Shown piece by piece: positions 33,234 to 42,350 of a stretch of DNA of 64,000 nt. The first letter of the stretch is position 1, and every line of letters begins with the position of its first letter. Source of the DNA: Urechidicola vernalis (lineage in GTDB: Bacteria; Bacteroidota; Bacteroidia; Flavobacteriales; Flavobacteriaceae); contig NZ_JAVRHV010000001.1 in assembly GCF_031846385.1 (NCBI RefSeq), forward strand, positions 186,001 to 250,000. The letters run 5' to 3'. A program made the translations under genes and the position numbers. The notes under the pieces were generated by a model, which worked only from the letters and a program-made list of their open reading frames with translations, was not told the origin of the DNA and searched no databases.

Positions 33234-36188
33234 ATGAGATTTAATTTTTTGAATATACCTAGATTGAAACACATTAGAACAGCATTAGCCCTTTTCATTG
33301 CAATTCCCTTTTTTGCAATGAGTCAAAAAACTAATATTGAAAATGAATTTTCCTTAAATGGAACTTGGGATATAATTTTTGATGATAATAATGAAGGCAT
33401 TTCTAAGAAATGGTTTTTAAATGAGAATTTCGAGGAAAATCCAAGCAAAGAACAAATTGCGGTTCCTAGTTGTTGGGAACAAATAAAACAAGATTATGAA
33501 GGCGTTGGTATTTACCGAACAAAATTCAAAACTCCTCAAAATTGGAAAAATAAAATAGTGGAACTTCATTTTGAAGCCGTTAATTATAAATCAGAAATTT
33601 GGATTAACGATCAAGTGGTTGGATTTCACGAAGGAGGATATACTCCTTTTAGTTTTCGAATTGATAAACTTTTAAATCCAGGAAAAGAAAATGTTTTAAT
33701 TGTAAGGGTTATAAGCCCAATTATTCTTACCGATAAAAATATTGATGGCTTAGGGAGGCAAGAAGTTCCGATGTGGCGTGGTGCCCTTAATGGAGGAATT
33801 TGGCAAGATGTGAGTTTAAAGGCGAAAGGTACAGTTGGTATAAAAGATGTATTTATAGAACCAAATATTTCGAATAATTCAGCAAGGTTTAACATTGAAA
33901 TTGAAAACGTAAAGGCACAATCTGAAGATACAAAGGTTGTGGTAGAAATAAGTGGCAAAGAGGGTGATATTGTCGGTCGTAAAGAGGGAACTCTAACCGC
34001 TCTTCCGGGTAAGAATGTGGTGAATTGGAACTTTAATATTAAAAATGCAATTTACTGGGATGTTGAAAATCCTTATTTATATAAAGCCAAAGTTTATTTG
34101 ATTAAAGAAAATGAAATATCAGATTCTTGGTCACATAGATTTGGTATGCGAGAATTTACTGTTAAAAACAATCAGTTTTATTTGAATAACAACCCCCTTT
34201 ATTTAAAGGCAGCGTTTTTTGAAGGTTTATACCCTATAGGCTTGGCATATCCAGACAGTAAGGAAATGGCAATAAAAGAAATAAAACTGGCGAAGGAGGC
34301 TGGTTTTAACATGATCAGACCTTGGCGTAAACCTGCACCTAAAATGTGGTTAGATTTATGTGATGAAATGGGAGTATTAACGGTTGGTAGTTTGGCTGTT
34401 GAATGTATGCATCGCCCTATTTCTACACCAAGATTACCTTTTGTAGTGGAGAATGAACTACGACAAACAATTTTGAGTAATCGTAATAGAACTTGTATTG
34501 TCCAGTGGGAATTATTTAACGAGATAAACAGGCCAATTCTAGCACAAATGCTTAATTCTATGTCTGTTTTGGCAAGAGAGTTAGATCCAACTAGAATGAT
34601 TTTAGACGAATCTGGTGGATGGGGAGAAGGAGCAAATATTTACCTACCTTTTGAAAGGACTCCAACTAAGTTTAATGATATTCATCATTACAGTGGGTCA
34701 CAAGTAAATGAAAAGGAATTCAATGGTTATTTGGTAACAGGAAAAACAAAAGAAGAAGCAAAAAAATATGGCCTTCAAAAAGGATTTGGAAAAAATGTAG
34801 TTCCTGGTATTATGAGTTATATTTCGGAACTTGGATATGGAAGTACACCGAATTTAACTGAGAATCTAAGAGAATTTAAAAAGAAAGGAAATCCGATTAC
34901 TGCTGTTTATAGAGATCATTTTGAATTGGATGAAGGCTATAGAAATATTCTAAAAGAAACAGGTTTTGATAAAATTTACCCAGATGTAACTGATTTCTAT
35001 TTAGAGCAACAGAAGATGCATGGCATTGCTAATAAAAGAATGATTGAGGCTACGCGCTTAAATAATATGGTAGGTGGGTACTGTGTACATGCATTAACTG
35101 GAGGTGATTGGGTATTAGGCGCAGGATTGCTAGATTTATGGAGAAACCCTAAAACTTTGGTATACGATTTAACCAAGGAAGCCAATCAGCCTCAAATTGC
35201 GCCAATTCGTATTTTACCAAGAAATGTTTATGCCGAACAAGGTGCTTATATAGAGATTCATGGAGTAAGCGAATTGGAGTCTGAGAATGTAACTTTAGGT
35301 ATTGCTATTAAATCAGAGAAAGGGAAAAGGGTTTTCAAAAACTCGATAACAAAAGATTTTAATACTGGAATTTCTGAATTGTTTTCAACTAAATTAAACA
35401 CTTCAGACATGGATGGAGCCTATGAGGTTTTTGTTACAATTAAGAACGATAAAGGAGAATTGATCGTTTCAAATAACCAGTCTTTTGATGTGTTTAAGAA
35501 AATTAGTGTAAGCGTTGCAAAAGAAAAAGTAGCAATTGTAGATCCAGAAAATTCATTGGCCCCGTTTTTAAAAAACGAAGGGATTGCATTCGAATTTTTT
35601 TCCAAAGGTACAGACATAAATACCACCGTTATCGTTGGAAATCTTAAAAAGAAAAACGAAGCACATAAAGAGTTGGTGAATTCGGTAAATAAATTTGTTG
35701 AAAAAGGCGGATATGCAATTATGTTAGATGTAATGGGTACTCCAATTGGTGCAAGAGATAGAATATTGGTAAAAAATGGGTTGGAGAATATACCTTTTGA
35801 TATAAAATTATTACAGCCTTGGGATACCAGAGGAGGGTGGGCCGCTAAATCACATATCACAACTGAACATCCAATTTTTATGGGGTTACCTACAAATCAG
35901 ATTATGCATGGGGTATATGAAAACATACACCCAAAGAATTCTATGGCGATGCAAGAAGGTAATTACATTGCAGGAATGATTGGGTATGATCACTTTCCAG
36001 GTATGGATTTGATGGTCCGTCATTTTAATGGAACAGGTGATGTTTGGTATGCCGCCGATGTTTTAGAAGCACCAATGGGTAAAGGAATGCTCTTGCTTTC
36101 TACACTTCAGATCTTAGAATTTTTAGGAAAAGATCCAGTTGCAGATAAGGTATTAATTAACATGATTGATTATGCATCTAAACAATAG
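33234..36188 (+). CDS. GH2 glycoside hydrolase
   Basis: 984 residues, exported (signal peptide ending AMSQ). Jelly-roll sugar-binding domain with NGTWDI, PSCWEQ and GVGIYRTKF, an immunoglobulin-like domain, a TIM barrel with MIRPWRKPAP and QWELFNEINRP (acid/base Glu430), and the nucleophile probably SELG (Glu532), then C-terminal domains including a GATase-like fold (VAIVDPENSLAPFLKNEG). The barrel differs from the two DUF4982 GH2 proteins downstream and is nearer to the beta-glucuronidase/galactosidase-like groups of marine PULs. Substrate unknown. The stop overlaps the next gene start by 17 nt. Confidence 0.85.
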   Translation: MRFNFLNIPRLKHIRTALALFIAIPFFAMSQKTNIENEFSLNGTWDIIFDDNNEGISKKWFLNENFEENPSKEQIAVPSCWEQIKQDYEGVGIYRTKFKTPQNWKNKIVELHFEAVNYKSEIWINDQVVGFHEGGYTPFSFRIDKLLNPGKENVLIVRVISPIILTDKNIDGLGRQEVPMWRGALNGGIWQDVSLKAKGTVGIKDVFIEPNISNNSARFNIEIENVKAQSEDTKVVVEISGKEGDIVGRKEGTLTALPGKNVVNWNFNIKNAIYWDVENPYLYKAKVYLIKENEISDSWSHRFGMREFTVKNNQFYLNNNPLYLKAAFFEGLYPIGLAYPDSKEMAIKEIKLAKEAGFNMIRPWRKPAPKMWLDLCDEMGVLTVGSLAVECMHRPISTPRLPFVVENELRQTILSNRNRTCIVQWELFNEINRPILAQMLNSMSVLARELDPTRMILDESGGWGEGANIYLPFERTPTKFNDIHHYSGSQVNEKEFNGYLVTGKTKEEAKKYGLQKGFGKNVVPGIMSYISELGYGSTPNLTENLREFKKKGNPITAVYRDHFELDEGYRNILKETGFDKIYPDVTDFYLEQQKMHGIANKRMIEATRLNNMVGGYCVHALTGGDWVLGAGLLDLWRNPKTLVYDLTKEANQPQIAPIRILPRNVYAEQGAYIEIHGVSELESENVTLGIAIKSEKGKRVFKNSITKDFNTGISELFSTKLNTSDMDGAYEVFVTIKNDKGELIVSNNQSFDVFKKISVSVAKEKVAIVDPENSLAPFLKNEGIAFEFFSKGTDINTTVIVGNLKKKNEAHKELVNSVNKFVEKGGYAIMLDVMGTPIGARDRILVKNGLENIPFDIKLLQPWDTRGGWAAKSHITTEHPIFMGLPTNQIMHGVYENIHPKNSMAMQEGNYIAGMIGYDHFPGMDLMVRHFNGTGDVWYAADVLEAPMGKGMLLLSTLQILEFLGKDPVADKVLINMIDYASKQ

Positions 36189-38745
36189 TTTAAGTTCTTT
36201 ACAGCATCCTTTAGGACTTAAAATATTATGTGCGGCGTTATTAATTGTGGGGTGTTTTAGTTCTTTAAATGCTCAAAATTCGGAATTACCATATGGTGTT
36301 CAAGGAATTTGGAAATTGCCAAATGCGTCGGAGGAACCGGATTTTAATTGGCAGGCACATTGGATTTGGCTCCCTAAAAACAATGAAGCTACATTAATGT
36401 TGGCGAGGAAATCTTTTGAACTTGATGAAGTGCCTCAAAAAGCATTACTTCGATTAACAGCAAGTTATAAGTATGAATTAGTTATAAACAATAAATCAAT
36501 TAATCAAGGACCAGCTAGAAGTGCACCACATCATCAATCGTTTGATATTTTAGATGTTTCTTCTGTTTTGGTTAAAGGTAAAAATACCATCGCCATAAAA
36601 GTTCATTTTCAGAACAGTAAATTTTCGTATCATCAAAAAGGTAGAGCAGGGCTGTTAGCTCAATTAAATATGGCCGCTAAAGTTTTACAAACGGATAATA
36701 CATGGAAAGTACTTGCTGATCCAACTTGGAATTTTCAAGAAGATTTGATGAGTAGATTTCAAATGGATGTGAATGATCAAGTTGATTTTAGAAAAGATAT
36801 AGGAAATTGGACCGCAATTGATTTTGACGATAGTTCTTGGAAGCAAGCAGCACCTTTAAAAAGGAATGATGGTTGGCCAGCACCTAAGAAAAGCGATCCT
36901 CCTTCGACATTTATTAACCCATGGATTTCTTTAATCCCAAGAGATATTCCTTATTTAATAGAAGATTATGTTGAAGCACCCTCAATAGTAAAACGTCAAA
37001 GTTTATCTATGAATGAATTCAATAATTTGATGTCTAATAAAGGACTTAAGATTGAATTAGATAAGCCAACTGAAAGTGTTTTTCCCTTGCGGGTTTCAAG
37101 TTCTAATATGCATAACTTCATCTTATATGATTTTGGAACGGTTCAAAACGGAATGCCTAAATTAGAAATTAAAGGAAAGGAAGGAAGTAAAATTCATATT
37201 CTTTCAGCCCCTTATATGGTTAATGATGTTTTTTCTCAGCACATTATAGCATCTAAATATCATGACCAAATTAGGCTCTCCGGAAAGCAAGATAAATGGC
37301 AAGCTTTATATTTTAAGCCAACCCGATATTTAGCAGTTTTAATTGAAAATAATTCAGAAGTTGAAATTTCCAAAGTTGGAGTGCACACAATAAAATATCC
37401 ATTTAGTTTAAAAGGTTCTATTCATATACCTGAAGCAACTTGGTTAGAAGATCTTTGGAAAGCTTCTGCTAAAACCATAGATGTTGCAACTACAGATGCA
37501 TATACAGATAACTATAGAGAGCGCCGACAATATGCGCAAACGGGTTATTATGCAGCACTCGGAAATTATTTCACATTTGGAGATCACTCACTTCAACGTA
37601 GATATTTAATCCAAACGGCTCAAGAACAAGAACCTAACGGCTTAATGCCTGCCTATGCACCGCTTGCTAAGGAGGATTATATGGTTATACTCGATTCTAA
37701 TTGCTTGTGGATTCGTAGTTTATATAATTATTACTTGTATTCTGGTGACGAATTAACGGTTAGGCAATTACTTCCCAACGCCATAGAATTAATGGAATTG
37801 CTTCATGGTTTTACAAATGAATATGGAATGATTGATAATCCACCTTATGCTTATTGGTTAGATCATACTTTAAATGATAGAACGGGAGCAAATACAAACC
37901 TAAATGGCCATTATTTAGGGGCTCTAAAAGACTTTAAAAAAATATTGGAGTGGTTAGGATACAATGATGAAATGAAGTATCAAAGTAGAGCGGAATTGCT
38001 CGCTGCATCTTTACAATCTAATTTATGGAATGAGGAGAAAGGGCTTTTTTCTGATGCTTTTAAAAATGGAGAACAATCGACTCAGTTTAGCGAGCATGCA
38101 AATGCTATGATGTTGGCAGAGGATGTAGCAACGGATGTTCAAGCCAAAAGAGTTATAACCCAATTGCTACAAAAAGATAATCATAATTTCATTAAAAGAG
38201 CAAATGGTGTGACAATGGTAAGTCCAGCAATGTCATACTTTTTGCATAAAGGGATTGCAAATTATGGATATGAAGCGCAATCTTTAGAAATGCTTTATAA
38301 TCGTTTTAAACATATGCTTAACCCGAGTACAAATCAAACATTATGGGAAGAATGGTGGTTAGACGGTACTGGTCGTTCTGGAACTTTTGTTGGAGGAAGA
38401 ACACGGAGTGATGCACAAACGGAAAGTGTATTTCCTCCGGCATTAATAGCGGAATTTGTATTTGGATTGAAGCCAATAGTTCCAGGTATGAAAATCATAT
38501 CTTTAGAAAAACCGGACACGAGTTTAAAAACCATTGAAGGAGCATTTCCAACACCAAAAGGAAGTTTAACTATTAAATGGAATCTTACAGGTAGCAGCGA
38601 ACTGGAAATTTCTATACCAAAAAACACAAAAGTTTTATTGGATCTTGAAAGTTTAAACTCTAAGAGAATTAAGACAAACGGAAAATTTATAGCGGAAGAA
38701 ACTCAATTAATGTTGAATTCTGGGGCTTACAAAATTGAATTCTAA
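36172..38745 (+). CDS. GH78-like alpha-L-rhamnosidase
   Basis: 857 residues from ATG 36172 (a TTG at 36166 is also in frame); signal peptide ending LNAQ. The N-terminal half has the carbohydrate-binding beta-domains of family 78 (WQAHWIWLP, QGPARSAPHHQ, ILDVSSVLVKGKN). The (alpha/alpha)6 barrel carries DAYTDNYRERRQY in place of the usual D-C-P-Q-R-D-E-R, keeping the RER acidic residue (Glu450), and WEEWW near the end. It should release terminal rhamnose, though the variant motif leaves specificity open. It overlaps the GH2 stop, so the two are co-translated. Confidence 0.8.
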   Translation: MHLNNSLSSLQHPLGLKILCAALLIVGCFSSLNAQNSELPYGVQGIWKLPNASEEPDFNWQAHWIWLPKNNEATLMLARKSFELDEVPQKALLRLTASYKYELVINNKSINQGPARSAPHHQSFDILDVSSVLVKGKNTIAIKVHFQNSKFSYHQKGRAGLLAQLNMAAKVLQTDNTWKVLADPTWNFQEDLMSRFQMDVNDQVDFRKDIGNWTAIDFDDSSWKQAAPLKRNDGWPAPKKSDPPSTFINPWISLIPRDIPYLIEDYVEAPSIVKRQSLSMNEFNNLMSNKGLKIELDKPTESVFPLRVSSSNMHNFILYDFGTVQNGMPKLEIKGKEGSKIHILSAPYMVNDVFSQHIIASKYHDQIRLSGKQDKWQALYFKPTRYLAVLIENNSEVEISKVGVHTIKYPFSLKGSIHIPEATWLEDLWKASAKTIDVATTDAYTDNYRERRQYAQTGYYAALGNYFTFGDHSLQRRYLIQTAQEQEPNGLMPAYAPLAKEDYMVILDSNCLWIRSLYNYYLYSGDELTVRQLLPNAIELMELLHGFTNEYGMIDNPPYAYWLDHTLNDRTGANTNLNGHYLGALKDFKKILEWLGYNDEMKYQSRAELLAASLQSNLWNEEKGLFSDAFKNGEQSTQFSEHANAMMLAEDVATDVQAKRVITQLLQKDNHNFIKRANGVTMVSPAMSYFLHKGIANYGYEAQSLEMLYNRFKHMLNPSTNQTLWEEWWLDGTGRSGTFVGGRTRSDAQTESVFPPALIAEFVFGLKPIVPGMKIISLEKPDTSLKTIEGAFPTPKGSLTIKWNLTGSSELEISIPKNTKVLLDLESLNSKRIKTNGKFIAEETQLMLNSGAYKIEF

Positions 38746-38782
38746 AAAGAATAATTTCAATATTCGAAATCATTTCTAATAA

Positions 38783-38818
38783 AAAAAAGCTACTTAAAAT
38801 GAATTAAGCAGCTTTTTT
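38783..38818. terminator. bidirectional terminator
   Basis: AAAAAAGCT (38783-38791) pairs with AGCTTTTTT (38810-38818), and an inner CTTAA/TTAAG extends the stem past one mismatch. It lies between the convergent GH78-like and sulfatase genes. Confidence 0.8.
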
Positions 38819-38837
38819 AATAATTGAAATTCTACTA

Positions 38838-40403
38838 TTAATGTAATTCTAAGGCTTCTGCTTTAGATTTATTATCACCCAATATGGCTTCGTAATCTTT
38901 AATCATTTCAGCTAATTTCTCTGGATTAGATTTTGCAAGATTCTTTTCTTGTCCTAAATCTGTTTTAAGATTGTATAATTGATAATTTTTATGATTCCCT
39001 AACTCTATGTTTACCAATTTGTTTTTAGCGGCACCATCGTAAGGAGGAATCATTGCCCAATCACCTTTTCTAAATGCAGTCCTAGAAGTTGCTTCAATAA
39101 CCAATGACTCACGCCCTTCGTTACTTTTTCCTAAAAATACATCTAGTAATTCTTTACTATCATCTACGCGTGTTTCACTATCAACAAGTTTTGCAACTGA
39201 TGACAATAAATCTAATTGACAAACTAAAGCGTCCGAAACAGTAGGCTGTATTTTACCTTTCCAATAAGTTACGAAAGGAACTCTTGTACCTGCTTCAAAT
39301 AAACTGTATTTACCTCCTCTTAAGCCACCTGCTGGTGTATGGTCTCCTAATTTTTCAACGGCGTTATCATAATATCCATCGTTTAGTACAGGACCATTAT
39401 CACTAGAGAATACAATTAAAGTGTTTTCTAATAAGCCTTCCGCTTCTAGCGTTTTAATAAATTCACCAATAACCCAATCAGCCTCAACAATAACATCTCC
39501 TCTTGGTCCCATTCCTGACGACCCAACAAAACGTGGATGTGGTGTTCTTGGTACATGTGGTTGTTGTAATGCATAGTATAAAAAGAAAGGTTCATCTTTA
39601 TGTTTCTTAACATAGTCTTGTGCACCTTTTAAAAAATGATCTGCCATATCAACATCACTCCATTTAGCGGCTTCACCACCTTTCATATAACCAATTCTTG
39701 GAATACCATTTACAATACTACTGTTATGACCATGATGCCATTTCATTGAAAGTAATTCTGGATTTTTCTTTCCAGTCGGTTGTCCTTCAAAATTTTTCTT
39801 GTAATTAATTTCAATAGGGTCGTTAGGATCTAATCCTACAACATCTCCGTCCTCAATATACACTGTAGGAACCCTATCTTGAGTTGCTGCCATAATATAA
39901 GAATAATCGAACCCAACCTCATTCGGGCCAGGAGTAACAGTTTCATTCCAATTTACATTACCTGTTCCTAATCCTAAATGCCATTTTCCAACGATTCCTG
40001 TATGGTATCCTTTTTCTTTTAACATTTTTGGAACCGTCATTTGTTCCGTATCTATAATTAATGGTGCAGTTCCAGGTAATATTTTTGCTCTTTTGTTTTT
40101 CCAAGGATAAACACCTGTTAATAAGGCATATCTACTTGGAGTACATGTAGCAGAACTTGCATAACCATTGGTAAATCTAACACCGCCATTTGCTAAATCA
40201 TCAATATTGGGGGTTTTTATTTCTGTAGCGCCATTGGCTCCTATATCTCCATAACCAAGGTCGTCAGTATAAATAAAAACGATATTTGGTTTATTATTTG
40301 TTTTTTGTGTTGTCTCCTTTTTATCACTTTTGTTTTGGCAAGAGAATAAAGTTGCACTTGCAAACAAAATAGCGAATAAGGAAGATGATTTAATTTTTCG
40401 CAT
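38838..40403 (-). CDS. S1-family sulfatase (lipoprotein)
   Basis: 521 residues with a lipoprotein signal (Cys22 after LF-S). Arylsulfatase signs are TDDLGYGD (metal-binding Asp pair, 46-53) and the formylglycine site CTPSR with Cys87 inside CTPSRYALLTG, followed by the conserved GKWHLG and FSSDNGP segments. The Cys must be oxidised by a formylglycine-generating enzyme, which is not in the window. It is the only PUL sulfatase on the minus strand, and shares an intergenic region with the next sulfatase. Confidence 0.9.
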   Translation of the reverse strand: MRKIKSSSLFAILFASATLFSCQNKSDKKETTQKTNNKPNIVFIYTDDLGYGDIGANGATEIKTPNIDDLANGGVRFTNGYASSATCTPSRYALLTGVYPWKNKRAKILPGTAPLIIDTEQMTVPKMLKEKGYHTGIVGKWHLGLGTGNVNWNETVTPGPNEVGFDYSYIMAATQDRVPTVYIEDGDVVGLDPNDPIEINYKKNFEGQPTGKKNPELLSMKWHHGHNSSIVNGIPRIGYMKGGEAAKWSDVDMADHFLKGAQDYVKKHKDEPFFLYYALQQPHVPRTPHPRFVGSSGMGPRGDVIVEADWVIGEFIKTLEAEGLLENTLIVFSSDNGPVLNDGYYDNAVEKLGDHTPAGGLRGGKYSLFEAGTRVPFVTYWKGKIQPTVSDALVCQLDLLSSVAKLVDSETRVDDSKELLDVFLGKSNEGRESLVIEATSRTAFRKGDWAMIPPYDGAAKNKLVNIELGNHKNYQLYNLKTDLGQEKNLAKSNPEKLAEMIKDYEAILGDNKSKAEALELH

Positions 40404-40639
40404 TGATACTATAGTGTTATGTGTTTTGTAAAAGTGGCTAATATAATAAACTTACCAAGTAATAGCATCTTAATTAATTACCCGAATTAGAGTAGAAATT
40501 AACTCCAAGAACATTATTGTTATGATATTTGGAGTCTCGGCAGAAAAGTGAACACCCAATACTGGCCTATAAAATGTAAAAAAGTAAAGTTTAAAACGAA
40601 GTGTTAGAGTATTTATAAAATGGATCGAGCCATGTATAA

Positions 40640-40697
40640 TTTGTGCTATTGTTCGTTGTATTTGTGCAACTATCTCGTCGTTTTTCTATTATTTTTG
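40640..40697 (+). promoter_or_regulatory. PUL promoter P2: 21-bp direct repeats and -7 box
   Basis: TTTGTGC occurs at 40640-40646 and 40661-40667, 21 bp apart and each preceded by A. A perfect -7 box TATTTTTG (40690-40697) starts 29 bp after the second repeat and lies 36 nt before the ATG of the sulfatase gene. No TTG -33 element is present, as expected for an activator-dependent promoter. The remainder of the 40404-40733 gap shows nothing further. Confidence 0.55.
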
Positions 40698-40733
40698 AAG
40701 AATTAACATCTCCTGTAAGAAAATCAATAATAA

Positions 40734-42308
40734 ATGAGGATATTTAAATTTCAGTGCTTTTTATTTATAAGTATAAGTTTTATAATTTCTAATTCTGTCA
40801 ATGCACAATCAGATAAAAAACCAAATGTGATTTTTATTATGTGCGATGATTTGAATGATTATTTAGGCTCTTTTGGAGGACATCCTCAAGCCATTACTCC
40901 TAACTTAGATAAATTGGCAAAATCTAGTATCCAATTTGTAAATGCACAAACGAATATTCCTGTGTGTCAACCTTCAAGAAATAGCCTTTTTACTGGAGTT
41001 TATGCACATGATTCTAAAGATTTTGGATGGACACCTTTGCATAATCAACCAGTTTTAAAGAACAATAAAACGATGATGCAGTTGTTTCAAGAAAATGGTT
41101 ATAAAACTTTGGGTTCAGGGAAACTAACTCATGGAAAACCTCCAGAGGAATGGGATGAATGGGGAGCAAACTATAAGCACAATTATGGTCCTGTTTATAA
41201 TGATGGAGAAAATAATGTTGCACACCCGAAAGTTCCGGCACCTTATAATTCTATTGGTTCTGTGGATGGTTCGTATGGAAGGCTTTCTACAGCAGGTGTA
41301 TCAACAGGAGAAAGAGGAAAACCTGGTTGGGTTAACGGATGGGATAAAAAACCATTTAGATATATAAATGAAAATGACAGGGATTTATTGCAAGATGAAA
41401 AGCATGCAAAATGGGCTATTGAGAAGTTAGAAAAATTAGAAAAGACTAATCAACCTTTTTTTATGGGACTTGGTTTTGTGAGACCTCATACGCCTTTGCA
41501 CGCTCCAGATAAGTATTTTGATTTGTATCCGATTGAAGAATTGGAATTGAGCCCTTGGATGCAAAATGATATAGATGATTTACATTGGTTAGAGAATTTT
41601 AATAAAAAAAATAAGGGGCCAAAACTCTATAGAACGCTTTTAGAATCATACAACGGTGATAGAGAATTAGCATTAAAACATTTTTTACAGGCCTATTTAG
41701 CTTGTGTAACCTTTGTAGATGAGCAAATAGGTAAGGTTATAAATGCTCTTGAGCAAAGTCCGTTAAGTAAAAATACAATTGTTGTTTTTACAAGTGATCA
41801 TGGATGGCAAATGGGAGAAAAAGAGTACCTGTTTAAGAATTCACCTTGGGAAGAAAGTACTCGAATTCCGCTTTTAATTAAAAGGGGTAACTCTCCTGTT
41901 ATTGGTAAAGTAACTCAACCCGTATCTTTAATAGATATTTACCCAACATTAATAGAATTGTGTAATTTAAAAGGATCTAATAAGAAAAACGATTTAGGAG
42001 GAGAACTTGGAGGCTATAGTTTAAAACCATTTTTAAAAAATACAAACTCTAAAGATTGGAAGGGACCGAACGGCGCACTGACTATGGTAGGGAATTATGG
42101 CAATAATAAATCATTGAATGAGCAGAATTTCTCTTATAGAACTGCCGATTATAGATATATTCGATATTCAAATGGTAAAGAAGAATTGTATGACCATAAA
42201 AATGATACTTTTGAATGGAATAATTTGGCCTCAGATAAAACATATGTAAAAATAAAGAAGCGTTTAAAACGTGAAATGGAGTATATTCTTAATTTTAGCC
42301 TTGATTAA
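40734..42308 (+). CDS. S1-family sulfatase, iduronate-2-sulfatase-like
   Basis: 524 residues, signal peptide ending VNAQ. The formylglycine motif is CQPSR with Cys78 in VCQPSRNSLFTG. MCDDLND (metal site), KLTHGKPP, VRPHTPLHAP and FTSDHGWQMGEKEY follow the iduronate-2-sulfatase-like S1 group, which often acts on rhamnose- or uronate-sulfate in algal glycans. The gene is followed by the HTCS gene 42 nt later, on the same strand. Confidence 0.9.
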   Translation: MRIFKFQCFLFISISFIISNSVNAQSDKKPNVIFIMCDDLNDYLGSFGGHPQAITPNLDKLAKSSIQFVNAQTNIPVCQPSRNSLFTGVYAHDSKDFGWTPLHNQPVLKNNKTMMQLFQENGYKTLGSGKLTHGKPPEEWDEWGANYKHNYGPVYNDGENNVAHPKVPAPYNSIGSVDGSYGRLSTAGVSTGERGKPGWVNGWDKKPFRYINENDRDLLQDEKHAKWAIEKLEKLEKTNQPFFMGLGFVRPHTPLHAPDKYFDLYPIEELELSPWMQNDIDDLHWLENFNKKNKGPKLYRTLLESYNGDRELALKHFLQAYLACVTFVDEQIGKVINALEQSPLSKNTIVVFTSDHGWQMGEKEYLFKNSPWEESTRIPLLIKRGNSPVIGKVTQPVSLIDIYPTLIELCNLKGSNKKNDLGGELGGYSLKPFLKNTNSKDWKGPNGALTMVGNYGNNKSLNEQNFSYRTADYRYIRYSNGKEELYDHKNDTFEWNNLASDKTYVKIKKRLKREMEYILNFSLD

Positions 42309-42350
42309 TTAAGAATTAAGTTTGTTTAATTTTAAAAACCTTTTACAGTA

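Noticed and set aside
40620..40706. 28-codon plus-strand frame starting ATG 40620, rich in Cys, Leu and Tyr
   Set aside because: It overlaps the direct repeats and -7 box of promoter P2, has no coding signature and would end before the sulfatase gene; a chance frame.
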